From positions 369,357-433,356 of the forward strand of contig JAVFHQ010000022.1 of assembly GCA_035135055.1 (NCBI GenBank): a stretch of 64,000 nt of DNA, given 5' to 3'. Positions 22,694-33,596 of the stretch are shown here, piece by piece; positions within the stretch are counted from its first letter, which is position 1; every line of letters starts with the position of its first letter. A program made the translations under genes and the position numbers. The notes beneath the pieces were generated by a model, which was given only the letters and a program-made list of their open reading frames with translations, searched no databases and was not told the origin of the DNA. The DNA comes from Oleoguttula mirabilis (Eukaryota; Ascomycota; Dothideomycetes; Mycosphaerellales; Teratosphaeriaceae).

Positions 22694-25027
22694 ATGTCTA
22701 ACGTCGACGATTTCCTTCTCCCGGGTGGTCCCTTCAATCCCTACACCGTCGATGACAGCCTTGGCCTGAGCGGGCAACTCGAATATGAGATCACCCACTA
22801 CCAGAACGGTCAACCACGCCCAACCATCAACCTCAATCCACCAGTGCGTACTGTGCCGGCCGAAATCTTGGACAGCTACTTCAACAGGCACACGAATCGA
22901 GACCAGTATGACGTATTACCAGGTCTCAGTTTCGGTCAACGTCCCGACCTCGTCCCACCAACTGACGCACATTGGAGTGAATATGCCCTTAGCTACCCAC
23001 AGCATCCACCAACCACCGCAGGCGACAACAGATGCAGCGGTGCTCAGCAGTTGGATTACCTTAAAAAGAACGGCGAGCGCTTTCTGGAAATTCCAACGCC
23101 TGCAGGCACCGCGACGGCCTTCGGATCACTAGGAACGCCAGATGGGTCCAAGGCTGCGAAGCCCAAGCAGGCCAAGCAGCGTGCCGAGTGTGGTTGTGGA
23201 AACTCATACGCGATCAACAAGTCTCGGAGCAACACCATGTGCCGCAGCTGCACTAGTAAGACGACAGCCGCCTCGTCGGGCGTCGACGAGACCCGTCTGA
23301 CCCTGCCGAGTGAGAACAAACTGAGCAATATCTACGATTTTGGAAGTGGCGTAGGCTCTGGGTCCTTCCAACCTGGCGGCTTCCCGCATATGTCCGGCAC
23401 ACTCGGCGAGAACGGTGGCTCTGTCGGCTTTGATATGCAGCCTCCGGTAACAACACGGCTTCATGTATCTGGAAAAGACACCACACTCGATGGGTTCCGC
23501 AAGATGTTCAGGGACGAAGCCGAGGTGGGCCGGGTGGAGAATCATTCGGCGACGCAGGATCCACCTGCGAACCCTCCTGATTTTGCAGAAGCGCAGCAGT
23601 TCGACGACCATGATGGCTATGGGACGGACCTTGGCGCAGGACAGGGCGAGCTCAATGCTAAGGTCGGCACTCAGCATGACACAGTAGCCGTTGACGCACG
23701 AGACTCAACCGTGGGAGCTAAGCAGATGAAGAGCTCACGGTACAAGTACAGCAAGGAGCGCGCTGTTTGCGCTTGCGGAAAGGAGTATGCCCTCAACAAG
23801 GATCGCGCGAACACCAAGTGCCGCATCTGCGCGAAGGCGACTACCAACAAGGACGAAGTCGTCCAGCGTACAACATTCGAGACGAAATACGAGTCGACGT
23901 TCGCCGGGGAATCTGATGCGCTGAAGCGGCTGGCTCGTGATCCTTCGGTCACACCGTACTACAAGCTCAGTATTGCCGACGATGATGTGGCGCAGCTGAA
24001 TGACAAACTCCATCACCAGCTGAGTGCAGAGGTCTTCGACGCCATCCTGCATCAGCCAGCTCCCGCACCAGAGCACCTTTCTGAGAAAGATGTTGAGAAA
24101 TACGACAAGAAGCAACAGGAGGCTCACCAAAAGTGTAAAGAGCTGATGTCGAGCGAAGCGGACGTCCTCGATGCTCGTGCCTGCTCAAACCGTGTCGTGT
24201 ATGCTGTGAAACATCTTCACATCCATGGCGTGCCAGAGATTGACTTGATGCCCCGGCGCACGTCGACGAAGACCGGGTACACCATCGACGTGGAGTCCAG
24301 CTGCCTTCAGAGGGTCAGGAAGATGATCGGGTTGATCCAGAGCAACAAGCGCGTGGCGTTCGACATCTTGAAGGGTGTATTCTGTCCCATTGACGACTTC
24401 GCTCGATCTCCGGAGGGTTACAAGAACAGGATAATGTTCAACTTCAACGCGAACAAGAACAAAGAGGTCCTGATGACGCATGGTAAGGCAGCAAGGAATG
24501 GCGGTGGCGGGGAGGGGGAGGGTGCGGCCGAGAAGCGGGCCGGCATCAAGGAGAACACAAAAGCGGGCGGTTGGGTGGGCGACACTGGGGCAGCGCAGTC
24601 TAAGGACGCGGATGCTGCTACCGATGTGGCGACTGCAGAGGTGCTGAAGAACGCGGAGACCATGGACGGTCTGAAGGGTGAAGAGACCGCCGGTATTGTA
24701 CCTGGCGCCTGCGTGAGCAAGAAGCGCGGGACACCCCGGCGTGGGCAGTCAGACCAGGGTGGGTCGTCGTCGGTGGACTCCAGGATCGGTGGAAAGGAGT
24801 GCAATACGAGCGCGCCGAACCTGCATCCTGCGGCCTCCAGCAAGCGCAAGAACAGCTTCGACAGCACAGCGAAGCCGCAGAAGCGGAGCAAGAAGGCTGG
24901 TATCGATGACTACGACACCGTGGTCGCAGGTCCGGAAGCTCTGGAGCCAGATGAGGGCGCCGTGAGGGTCACCAAAACGGATAGCCTTGCGCAAGACTGG
25001 AGCAGATCGGAGGGACGATCGTCATAG
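22694..25027 (+). CDS. Protein A: double CxC-x14-CxxC box protein of unknown function
   Basis: Single exon of 777 residues from the ATG of MSNVDDFLLPGG; the open frame upstream has only a GTG. Two boxes with identical spacing C-x-C-x14-C-x2-C lie at about 166-186 (ECGCGNSYAINKSRSNTMC..C) and about 364-384 (VCACGKEYALNKDRANTKC..C); each could bind one zinc ion. Both are preceded by a basic stretch. A C-terminal domain (about 425-600) contains VVYAVKHLHIHGVPEIDL, TKTGYTIDVES and NKRVAFDILKG, then SPEGYKNRIMFNFNANKNK, and matches protein C at 33597-35828 at spaced positions. The end is low-complexity with a basic KRKNSF...KPQKRSKKAG signal suggesting nuclear import. Not recognised as a known family; a DNA- or chromatin-associated role is only a guess. 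Confidence 0.75.
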   Translation: MSNVDDFLLPGGPFNPYTVDDSLGLSGQLEYEITHYQNGQPRPTINLNPPVRTVPAEILDSYFNRHTNRDQYDVLPGLSFGQRPDLVPPTDAHWSEYALSYPQHPPTTAGDNRCSGAQQLDYLKKNGERFLEIPTPAGTATAFGSLGTPDGSKAAKPKQAKQRAECGCGNSYAINKSRSNTMCRSCTSKTTAASSGVDETRLTLPSENKLSNIYDFGSGVGSGSFQPGGFPHMSGTLGENGGSVGFDMQPPVTTRLHVSGKDTTLDGFRKMFRDEAEVGRVENHSATQDPPANPPDFAEAQQFDDHDGYGTDLGAGQGELNAKVGTQHDTVAVDARDSTVGAKQMKSSRYKYSKERAVCACGKEYALNKDRANTKCRICAKATTNKDEVVQRTTFETKYESTFAGESDALKRLARDPSVTPYYKLSIADDDVAQLNDKLHHQLSAEVFDAILHQPAPAPEHLSEKDVEKYDKKQQEAHQKCKELMSSEADVLDARACSNRVVYAVKHLHIHGVPEIDLMPRRTSTKTGYTIDVESSCLQRVRKMIGLIQSNKRVAFDILKGVFCPIDDFARSPEGYKNRIMFNFNANKNKEVLMTHGKAARNGGGGEGEGAAEKRAGIKENTKAGGWVGDTGAAQSKDADAATDVATAEVLKNAETMDGLKGEETAGIVPGACVSKKRGTPRRGQSDQGGSSSVDSRIGGKECNTSAPNLHPAASSKRKNSFDSTAKPQKRSKKAGIDDYDTVVAGPEALEPDEGAVRVTKTDSLAQDWSRSEGRSS

Positions 25028-26069
25028 CCGCCGGCCAACTGTTCGTGGCGATCATTCGCCTTTCCAAGTCTCAAGAAGACAAAGGCAATTCGGACAATGC
25101 TCGCCCGAGCACGTGAGCAACTTGGACCTCGGCTGAGCGTCGACTTCACCCATCTCTTGCTGAGACGACTGTCCAATGCCATGTCTTCACTGGACGCAGT
25201 GACCTCTTGACAATACACCGCTCATACCGTTTACATTGTCTGCTTACATGCACCAACGTTCTGGCGCCTCTACGTCACACCGGAGTCCCGATGGTCGGCG
25301 TATATCAAGCCAGGCAAGCAGATAACACCTCACACAACAAAGGCGAACGGCCCGTGACTGAAGTGCGCTGATACAGTGTCACTTTGGCACATGACTATTC
25401 TGAGGTTTGGCTTAGGAGGAAATGGTGCACCGGGCGATAGATAGCGGCTGTCCCAGGATGGAAGGCCGTCGATCAGCGTACTAGTTTGCTGTCTCTTGAC
25501 AATTCGCTCGTAACATCATCATGTAAGACTTCTAGTTTTCATTCTGCTTGCCCTCTCGACGCCCTAATCTGCCCCAGACTCAACCAAATGCGTGTACCAA
25601 ACAAGGATGGGGCCTCTCTCTTCGGTAACCCCGACTATTTCATGCTCTGCGTAAAGACCAACTTTCAGCGCCTTATACACCTGGTGCTACGATTCCAGGG
25701 GCGCCAGCCATGTCCCAAGGTAACTCCGCGCTGCCTGAGGTAGTTTCGTTCCTGTGCGGCATGTCCCGGCTGATTCCAGCGAGTAAGTGAATACAAATTT
25801 CACTACTTCCACTTTCGATACTTCTGTATGTGAGGGTTACGTCATTGCTAGCTTTCCAAACACTGGCGCGGGCCACCACTGGACTTCTCCTTGAGCTGTC
25901 GGCACATTTTCATTGAGTTTATCGAATCTGTCATACCACGCATCAACGCACAAAGACGACCCTGCATCTGCAGTACTTTCAGAGATAGACCTTGCAGCTG
26001 CTACGGATACCTTCGACACTGCTGACACTGTCGCACCTCAACAACATTCTCATCGGTTCAGAGGTCCCA
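25028..26069 (+). other. Intergenic region between proteins A and B
   Basis: About 1 kb, with no supportable gene. It must contain the 3' end of A and the promoter of B. The B reading frame stays open upstream to about 25992 without an ATG. Confidence 0.5.
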
Positions 26070-27851
26070 ATGGACGGTGCCGGGTCTAACGTCTACGAGG
26101 AGCTGCCCATCGGAAACAGGGCTGACGGTAGCCAAGATGAATACAGCTGGACAAGCGCGACAGATGGACCGTACTCCACCCATCAGCCGTGGAGTCACAC
26201 AGGCTGGGCCTCAAACCACCATGATGGCATGGCAACAAATGCAATGCATATTCACGGCAGCCTCCAGCCTCCTTTCAGCCGCTACCCAGACGAGGAGCTC
26301 CAAGGCCAGCCATTTGGTCAGGCCAACATCCCCCTTGTGACGCTCGGCGGATACGGCGTGCAGCAGGGCCTCAGCAGCTACCTGTCGTTTTATCCACAGC
26401 CGTCACCAAGCTTCCGAACGCCTACCGCATACACGCCGCAGCAGAGCACGACGCAGCCGCCAATGCAGACACACCCGCCGAATGGGAGTACACAACCAGC
26501 ATACTTCGGTGGACGGAGTCCAGATGGTACGGATGGCATTGAAACCACTGGTCCACCCAAGCAGAAGCGGTCGAGAAAAGGCCAGCCTCGTGAGAAGTGT
26601 CGGTGTGCCTGCGGATGCACGAAATCGTACTACCCTTTGACAACGAAAACTGTCACGCGCTGCTCCAAGTGTAGAGGCATGAAAGACGGTGCTTGCCAGG
26701 AGCCTATGAGCTCACTGAACAACATCACGAACACCGCCCAGCCCACCGCAAGCCAGAACAACCATGCGCAGCCGATGGGAGGTCCTATGCAGCCGTGTGT
26801 ACCGGTGGCTCCGTTCTTTGGTGCTGGTCCCGGCTTTCAAATGCCTCCTTACACGCCGGCAGCTACTGTTGTTGAGCATAAGGCGCCATCGCCTACAAGT
26901 CCTATGTACCCCTTTGGCCAGACTCAGAACGTCCCACAAATGCCCGGCTTCCTGATGTGTCAAACCGACGGTTTCCAGAAAATTCCTCTTCCAGCGAACA
27001 ACCTTCCTGCAAAGCATCAAGACACCATCTCCGCGGTCCATCATGCAGCATCAAGTGTTTCGACCACCACCGCTCATGTATCTGCAAGCACTTCGCCCGC
27101 CATCGACCAAGCAACTGCAAGCACCTCGCCCGCACTCTCGACTACAAGGAATTCGGCCTCCACTTCAGCACCAGATCAATCAGACAAGCAGTATGGAGAA
27201 GCGGGTAAGTCGCCGCTCGAGGCTGCGGATCGCAGGCTGGAGGACGCAACCACTTCGACCTCCTACGACACTGCGGCCGACGAGAGCTATACCAGGCACG
27301 AGCCTCTGCGGAGTGACGTCGCACAGCGTACTAGTCTTACAAAAAACACCGAAGAGCGTAGCACCGACTCTTACGATGATGTCCATGAAACGCAGAAAAC
27401 TACACACCAGCGCGCCCAAGCGTTTTGCGACGACCAGTTCAATCGCGTCATGGCAAAGAGGCTCGCAGACGCCCAAGAAACTCCGGAGGAAGTGTATGAA
27501 CGTGAACACCCGTTCGAGGGATACACCGAGCTCTTCCGAGATGTGTCGACGATTGTAGAGCCAAAGGATGTCGCCAAGTGGAACGATTTCGTGGAGAACA
27601 ACATCTCCGACCAGAGCATGAAGGTCGTCCAGGACGCCGAAACGGGTGACACTGGGCAGGGGTCGACCGAAGGTTGCATGCCATCTCCGTCTACTGTGCT
27701 CGGCAAGCGCGGACGGGCATCTGACAGCGAAGACAGCTCGCTTCACGCACGTAAACACCAGCGTGCGAGCACCGACAAGGAAGATGCGCTGATGGTGGCT
27801 CCTAACGGCACTTCCCCAGGGCAGGACGCCAGTGCGGAGATGGACAGTTAG
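26070..27851 (+). CDS. Protein B: single CxC-x14-CxxC box protein, relative of A
   Basis: Single exon, 593 residues from MDGAGSNVYEELPIGN. The first 160 residues are rich in Gln, Pro, Ser and Thr. A basic stretch (KQKRSRKGQPREK) leads into CGCTKSYYPLTTKTVTRC..C at about 181-201, which has exactly the C-x-C-x14-C-x2-C spacing of the two boxes in protein A; two further Cys lie just before it. The middle is Ser/Thr-rich and disordered. Near the C-terminus, AKWNDFVENNISD loosely resembles the DEWVKRFIDASNI segment of protein C. The shared A/C domain that should follow is absent, so B is either a shortened paralogue or a divergent one. Function unknown; a nuclear location is inferred from the basic stretch. 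Confidence 0.7.
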   Translation: MDGAGSNVYEELPIGNRADGSQDEYSWTSATDGPYSTHQPWSHTGWASNHHDGMATNAMHIHGSLQPPFSRYPDEELQGQPFGQANIPLVTLGGYGVQQGLSSYLSFYPQPSPSFRTPTAYTPQQSTTQPPMQTHPPNGSTQPAYFGGRSPDGTDGIETTGPPKQKRSRKGQPREKCRCACGCTKSYYPLTTKTVTRCSKCRGMKDGACQEPMSSLNNITNTAQPTASQNNHAQPMGGPMQPCVPVAPFFGAGPGFQMPPYTPAATVVEHKAPSPTSPMYPFGQTQNVPQMPGFLMCQTDGFQKIPLPANNLPAKHQDTISAVHHAASSVSTTTAHVSASTSPAIDQATASTSPALSTTRNSASTSAPDQSDKQYGEAGKSPLEAADRRLEDATTSTSYDTAADESYTRHEPLRSDVAQRTSLTKNTEERSTDSYDDVHETQKTTHQRAQAFCDDQFNRVMAKRLADAQETPEEVYEREHPFEGYTELFRDVSTIVEPKDVAKWNDFVENNISDQSMKVVQDAETGDTGQGSTEGCMPSPSTVLGKRGRASDSEDSSLHARKHQRASTDKEDALMVAPNGTSPGQDASAEMDS

Positions 27852-28412
27852 CGATGTGAGTGAGGGTTTAGTGGCAAAGCGAGGGCGTGATGCAGACAGC
27901 GTTTTGATGGACGATGCATAGAAGGACACATGGGAGAGAATTGGTGGAGCAAGGTGATATTGACATTTAGCACGGACGCTGGCCTACCGCACGTCCTGTG
28001 AAGAGAAGGATGCTGTGCGATACGGGCAGAAGCCGACAAGCTTGATCTGTAGCAATAGAGACTCGGTTTCTTACCCTCACCCTCGCCCCTTTCTGTTTCC
28101 TTGACAACAAAGTCACTGACAGAGCGCGATCATACCGTGCCCATCTTGCCTAGGAGCGACCATCACGATTGTCGAGCGAACGAAACGGTTCCACATACCC
28201 ACGCCACACTTATCATAAGCGTCTTCAATAGGTCCACGCCATTCTCAGAGACATCACGCAGCCCGGGGATGAGGTGGAGTGCTTTGATGATTTGCTCAAT
28301 ATGTACACGATTGCTTGCTGCGCAGTAACCACACTTCATACAGACGCATGCTACACCGTACGCCAATGCGCTATGCGACACCACTAGATACTGTTGGATG
28401 TAGTCAACCAGA
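27852..28412. other. Intergenic region between convergent genes
   Basis: 561 bp between the stop codons of protein B (+) and sulfite reductase (-). No gene supported; 3' untranslated regions are expected. Confidence 0.6.
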
Positions 28413-31400
28413 TCACTCATCATCTTCCTCGAGTTCAGCAGTCTGCACGGAATAGTCAGCATCACATCACAAGTCAACACGGTGCGGAAGTACTCACATC
28501 CAAATGGAAATCCCTGCCCTCCGTCGTAGGCTTGATCATGCCAATCCTCACAACGAAATCACCAAACCTCTCGCCCTCGTTGCGCTCAAGGGCATACCTC
28601 TTCATCAGCGGCTTCATGATACCTAGGATCTCCTCCTCCTTGATACTGCTGCGGTAGAGCTTGTTGAGCCTCTGCCCGTGGTAGCCGCCGCCCAGGTACA
28701 TGTTGTACGCTCCGTACGCTTTGCCCACGAATGCGACCTCGGCCAACCATGGTCGTGCGCAGCCGTTCGGGCACCCAGTCATACGCATGACAATGCTGTC
28801 CTGTCGGAGCCCAGACTCCTCAACCACGCCCTCGAGCTTGGTGATGAGCTCAGGCAGGTAGCGCTCGGACTCCGCCATCGCGAGACCGCAAGTGGGGAAA
28901 GCCACACAAGCGCTCGAGGACAACCGAAGGGCCGAGAAGTTGGTATTGTCCAGCTTGTACTTCTTCAGCATCTCCTTCATCGTGTCCAAGTTCTCATCTG
29001 CCACATTCGAGAGGATGAGATGCTGGTTGCCAGTAAGTCTGAACTCGCCCTTGTGGACCTTGGCAATCTCCCGCAGACCCGTCTTCATTGGGAAGTCGGC
29101 GGTATCCTCGATACGTCCATTCTCAATGAACATGGTGAAGTGGTGCATTCCCTTCTCGTCCTTCAGCCATCCAAATGTGTCAATGTTGGAGTCGAAGTGG
29201 AAAGGCTTCGGCTCTTGGAACTTGTGACCCCACAGCTCCTCGACCTGTGCCTTGAAGACATCGAGGCCCATGGTGTCGATCGTGTACTTCAGACGAGCGT
29301 GCTTCCTGTTGCCGCGATCGCCGTTGTCGCGCTGAACCAGCATGATCTTCTCGCATGCAGTGTGCACGGTATCTTTATCGCAGTAGCCGAACATGCGGCC
29401 AATCTGCGGGTAAGTCTTCTTCATGTTGTGCGTGACACCCATACCACCTCCAGCGAGTAAGTTGAAGCCTTGGAGCTTGCCATCTTCGCCCTTAATAGCG
29501 ATCAGGCCTACGTCGTGCGCATACACGTCGGTGTCGTTGTGTGGCGGCACCGCGATTGTGATCTTGAACTTCCTTGGCAAGTACGTAGGCCCATACATCG
29601 GCTCGAAGTCCTGCACCGCGTCGCCCGCGACCTGGACATTCTTGTCATTCTCATCCTTGAGCCAGATCTCGTGATACGCAGTCGTGCTTGGGAGCAGATG
29701 ATCGCTGATCTTCTTCGCAGCATCTTGCGCCTCGCGGTGCAGCTCGCTCATCTCCGGCAAAGACGAGCACATAACGTTGCGGTTGACATCTCCGCACGCT
29801 GCAATGGTCGTCATGAGAGCTTGGTTGATAGCCTGCATGGCCGGCTTCAGCTTGCCCTTGACCACACCGTGGAACTGGAAGGTCTGTCTCGTGGTGAGCT
29901 TCATGGTCTCATTTCCGAGTTGCGAGGAGATGGCGTCCATCTGTTGCCACTGCTCTGACGTCGCGACACCGCCCGGCAATCGACACCTGATCATGAACGA
30001 GTATGCCGGCTCCAAACCCTGCGCCTTCCGCTCATCGCGCAAGTCGCGGTCATCCTGCATATATGTGCCGTGGAACTTAGTGAGCTGCTGATCCGCCGCA
30101 CTGATCGCACCAGTGCTCTGGTCCTGCAGACCCTCTACGATAGTGCCGCGCAAGAAGTTGGAGTTAATCTTGATGTCCTCGTTCGTGATTGGCGGAGGCT
30201 CGTCAGGCAAGCCCTCAATATTGCCAAGGCCAAGTGCGTCCCAAAGCTTAGGCTCCCACTCACTGTAACCAGTCTGGTATCCATCGGGATCCTGGTCGTC
30301 ACCAAGACCACAGTCCACAAGCTGTTTGCCGCCTAGCGCGGCCAATCGCGCGAAGAGGTCCTTTCCAGGCTTGTTGTAGTAATGCTTGTCCTCCTTCCTC
30401 GGCCAGTAATGGCTGTCACCAAGCGCGAAGACCGTAAAACTGACGTTCGCCAAGTCCAAGTCTGTGCTGTTCTTGACGCCCTCCCAGAAATTCCGGCCGT
30501 TCTGCGGGAACTCACCTTGGCCGGCAGTGGATGTGATGCATACAACGTTCTCCTCGGTCGCTATGTCCTCGAGCGGATAGTCGTCCATTGCCATCACCAT
30601 GGTCTTCATACCTCTTGCCTTGCCGCGACTACCTAGCCGCTTGGAAAGATTCTCGGCGTTGCTGTTATCCGAAGCGAAGAGGATGGTCATGGGAGCGCCC
30701 TGAAGACCTTCAAGCAGCGCTTCGTATGCATCCTTGGCCTTCCGCTTTTGGACCTTGCGAACCTCGCTGCCGTAGGACTCGGAGAGGTTGGCGTGGAACT
30801 GCGGATGCCTCCGCATGAGCTGGGAAATGTGATTGTCTCTCCGCAAGAACTCTTGGAGCTCCTGCTTGATCCTCTCAGAGTCCAGCTTGAAAGTCTCCTC
30901 GCCCTTCTCCTCGGCCTTCGGATCCCACCGGTAGAGCGGCCAGTATCCGAGATCAACAGCTTTCTTGGTTTCCTGAAGCACCATCAATGGCGAGTCGTCC
31001 TCGCGATGGTATGGCAGATATGCCAAAACAATTGACGGGCCCTCGAAAGCCTCGGCTTCCAGCATGGCCTGCAGGACTTGCGTGTAGGAGCTGTACACAG
31101 CAGTGGATGCGACGTACGCGTTGCCGAAGTTCATCGCATAGAGACCGATGTCCTTCTTCCTCCGCGCCGCATCCTGGGCTGCGCGCTCACTGTAGGGTGT
31201 AGAATCAACAATGAGTATGTTGACGTTCTCGCCGCTGGCCAGCACGTGATGCACGCCACTGTTGCCAAGATCGTAGGACCACGCATCGGAGCCGATGAGC
31301 CACTGCGACTCCTTGAAAAACAAACCCTTTGAGCTCAGCAACCTGGTTGCGGCGGGCGACCCGTCAGTCGATAATCGGCTGATGACCTCGGGCGCGAGTT

Positions 31401-33161
31401 TGTTGGCTTGATCAGCTTTGGCTGCTGCAAGCGCCCACTGTGAAAGCCATTTGAGTGGCGCATCGGTCGTGAAGTCTCTCGTCTTAGCCGCAGCCTGCAC
31501 CTCACCAATGAAGCGCTGGCGGTGCTCCTTTCGTGCTAGAAGCGAGCCGAAGCCAAACTCAGGGCTGTGCTTGATGGCTTGGCTAGTCACACCAGCATCT
31601 TTCGATGACAGAGCGTTCGCAACGTAAAGACGCTGGCCGAACAGCTGGTCCAGGATCTTCACGTACGCGTTCTCCAGCTTCGGCTGGCTTAGCTTGAACT
31701 CCTTCTGCGTGCCAGTCAAGGCCGCCGTAGGTCCTTGATGAGCGCCCACTTCAAGGTTCTGAATAGGCGATCTCGAGAACAAGTTCTGGAATATGCCGGA
31801 CAAGGCCTGTGTGATGGTCGTATACTCGATGTAGCCAAGCTGATACCCAACAACGAGCGGACTCTGCCCTTGACCGGAAGACTTCAGCGACATGAGCAGA
31901 TCTAGAAGGATGGGACCCCACTTGGTTGTCTTTCTCCGCACTTGCTCTAGCACTGCAATCTTCTTGACACTGCGAGGTACAACCTCGTTTAGGCGCTCGG
32001 TAAGCCATGGCCGGTAGAGCACTGGCGTGATGAGGCCAACAGAGCGGAAGAAGTCGGCTTGAGTCGCAGACTCGAATTCGGCGGCGAAGAGGCCTGGGTC
32101 CGATCCGAAGAGGAAGAGTGCGGATTCGGCGTTCCGAGGGCCAGTGTAGCTGAAGGCACTGTACTCCCTGCCGGTGGAGGAGCGGATCTGAGACCAGATG
32201 GCGCTGCAGATAAAGTCGATATCGTCGGAGCTTACTGGCTTCGGCTGTGACTCTACCGTCGTTGCCGACTCTGCCTCCGACTGCGCTGAGCTGCTGTCCT
32301 TGCGGTCCGAAGAGGACGAAGAAGCCGACGATGGATCGCGCGTGCTCTGGTCGCCCGAAGCGGTCTGCGTAGGCGGCTGAAGCGAGTCATTCGCCACCTC
32401 ACCTCCGCTCAGGCCAATGTTCCGCACCTGTGACCTGCCTTCACTCACGTACAGTGTGCTCTCCTCGCTCTTGGCGCCTTGGTACTGCCTCGCCACCTCC
32501 GCGTTCAGCACGCTCATCACGAGCTCCCGGCTCTCATGCGCAATAGGCTGGTCGCTCTTCGAGTTGGCCGCATCGAAGAAGTGGATCACGCCCTTGCCGC
32601 TCCGGATCGCGAGAGCATGCGCCGTGAGCGCCAAGTCCTGCGCCTCTTGCAGCGTGTTGCTCTGGATGAAGGAGAAGCCGGCGTTGCGGATGCTGGTGAT
32701 GTCGCCATAGTCCGGGTAGCCCGCCGGCTGCAGGCTCACGTGGATGACGACTGGGTGCTGGGCCAGGCGGTAGAGGTGCGGGATGCTCCGGACGAGGATG
32801 TTGCTGCTCGTCGTGACGGTCGTGATCTTGCCGTCGCGCACGGGCTGGTACACCGACAGCAGCGGGTCGGCATTGTGCCGCACGCTCTGCACCTCGGGCG
32901 TGCCTTTGCAGATGAGGCTGGAGGCTTTGTTCGAGGCGTACTGGTGGAGGAACTTGGAGAACTCGCTGTCGGTGGAGAGGGAGGGCTGGACGGAGATGAT
33001 GACATCGGAGGAGAGGTAGGCGATGCGGGCGACTGTAGCTGGTTGTTAGCATCGCCACTACACCGTGCCATGCACCACCCTTCCGTCTTGACTCTCGCCT
33101 CCAATGATGGCGGGGCAGACGCGGGCATACCTGCTTCTCCCGCACTCAGAATCGAGGCCAT
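28413..33161 (-). CDS. MET5: Assimilatory sulfite reductase (NADPH), beta (hemoprotein) subunit
   Basis: Three exons (33131-33161, 28498-33032, 28413-28442) give 1531 residues, beginning MASILSAGEAVARIAYLSSD and ending TAELEEDDE. Fungal Met5 architecture is visible: an N-terminal pyruvate:ferredoxin-oxidoreductase-like region, a flavodoxin-like domain (MTILFASDNSNAENLSKRL, ITSTAGQGEFPQNG), and a nitrite/sulfite reductase core with paired ferredoxin-like halves. The siroheme/4Fe-4S ligands are present as two Cys pairs (ACVAFPTC and GCPNGC). With the alpha flavoprotein (Met10) it reduces sulfite to sulfide with NADPH for cysteine and methionine synthesis. Both introns are short (98 and 55 nt) and lie at the extreme ends of the gene; the last exon adds only nine codons and a stop, and skipping its splice would end the protein four residues into the intron. 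Confidence 0.94.
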
Positions 33162-33596
33162 GTTGCCTCACAGTAACAGTTGGATCGCGACGATGGTGGA
33201 ATGGGAGTCGATTGTTATGACTGCATTGTCGCTCGCAAGTAAAGAGGGCAAAAGCACCCCAGCAAACTTCCAGCTCTCGCCGTCAAGCAGGTAGCGTGAT
33301 CGGCATGTTTTCCCTTTCGCCGCTGACTGATGACATTTCGAAAACTTATAGGCCTGCCGTGATTGGCTGCTCTGTAGCTCTTACAATCATGCGGTCGCCC
33401 GTAGCCGTTGCGCCATCGGTCCAACTTTGTCTGGACTTCCCGAGGTTGAAATTGTCGGTATATGGACTGTCAAGATTACGTACAACTAAGCTGACACTGC
33501 TGTGTAGACTGTAGACCTACATACATCGTCCGCTACCGGACGCTCTGAATCCACCACTCCTTCACCTTCCTCAGTCATCACAGTAACCAAGTAGTA
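33162..33596. other. Intergenic region upstream of sulfite reductase
   Basis: 435 bp between the sulfite reductase ATG and the stop of protein C; both genes are on the minus strand. The sulfite reductase promoter should lie here. I saw no obvious CACGTG-type sulfur-regulator site by eye. Confidence 0.5.

Noticed and set aside
32479..33294. 271-residue plus-strand ORF over the start of sulfite reductase
   Set aside because: Antisense of a GC-rich conserved coding exon; Ala/Arg/Val-rich composition typical of shadows.
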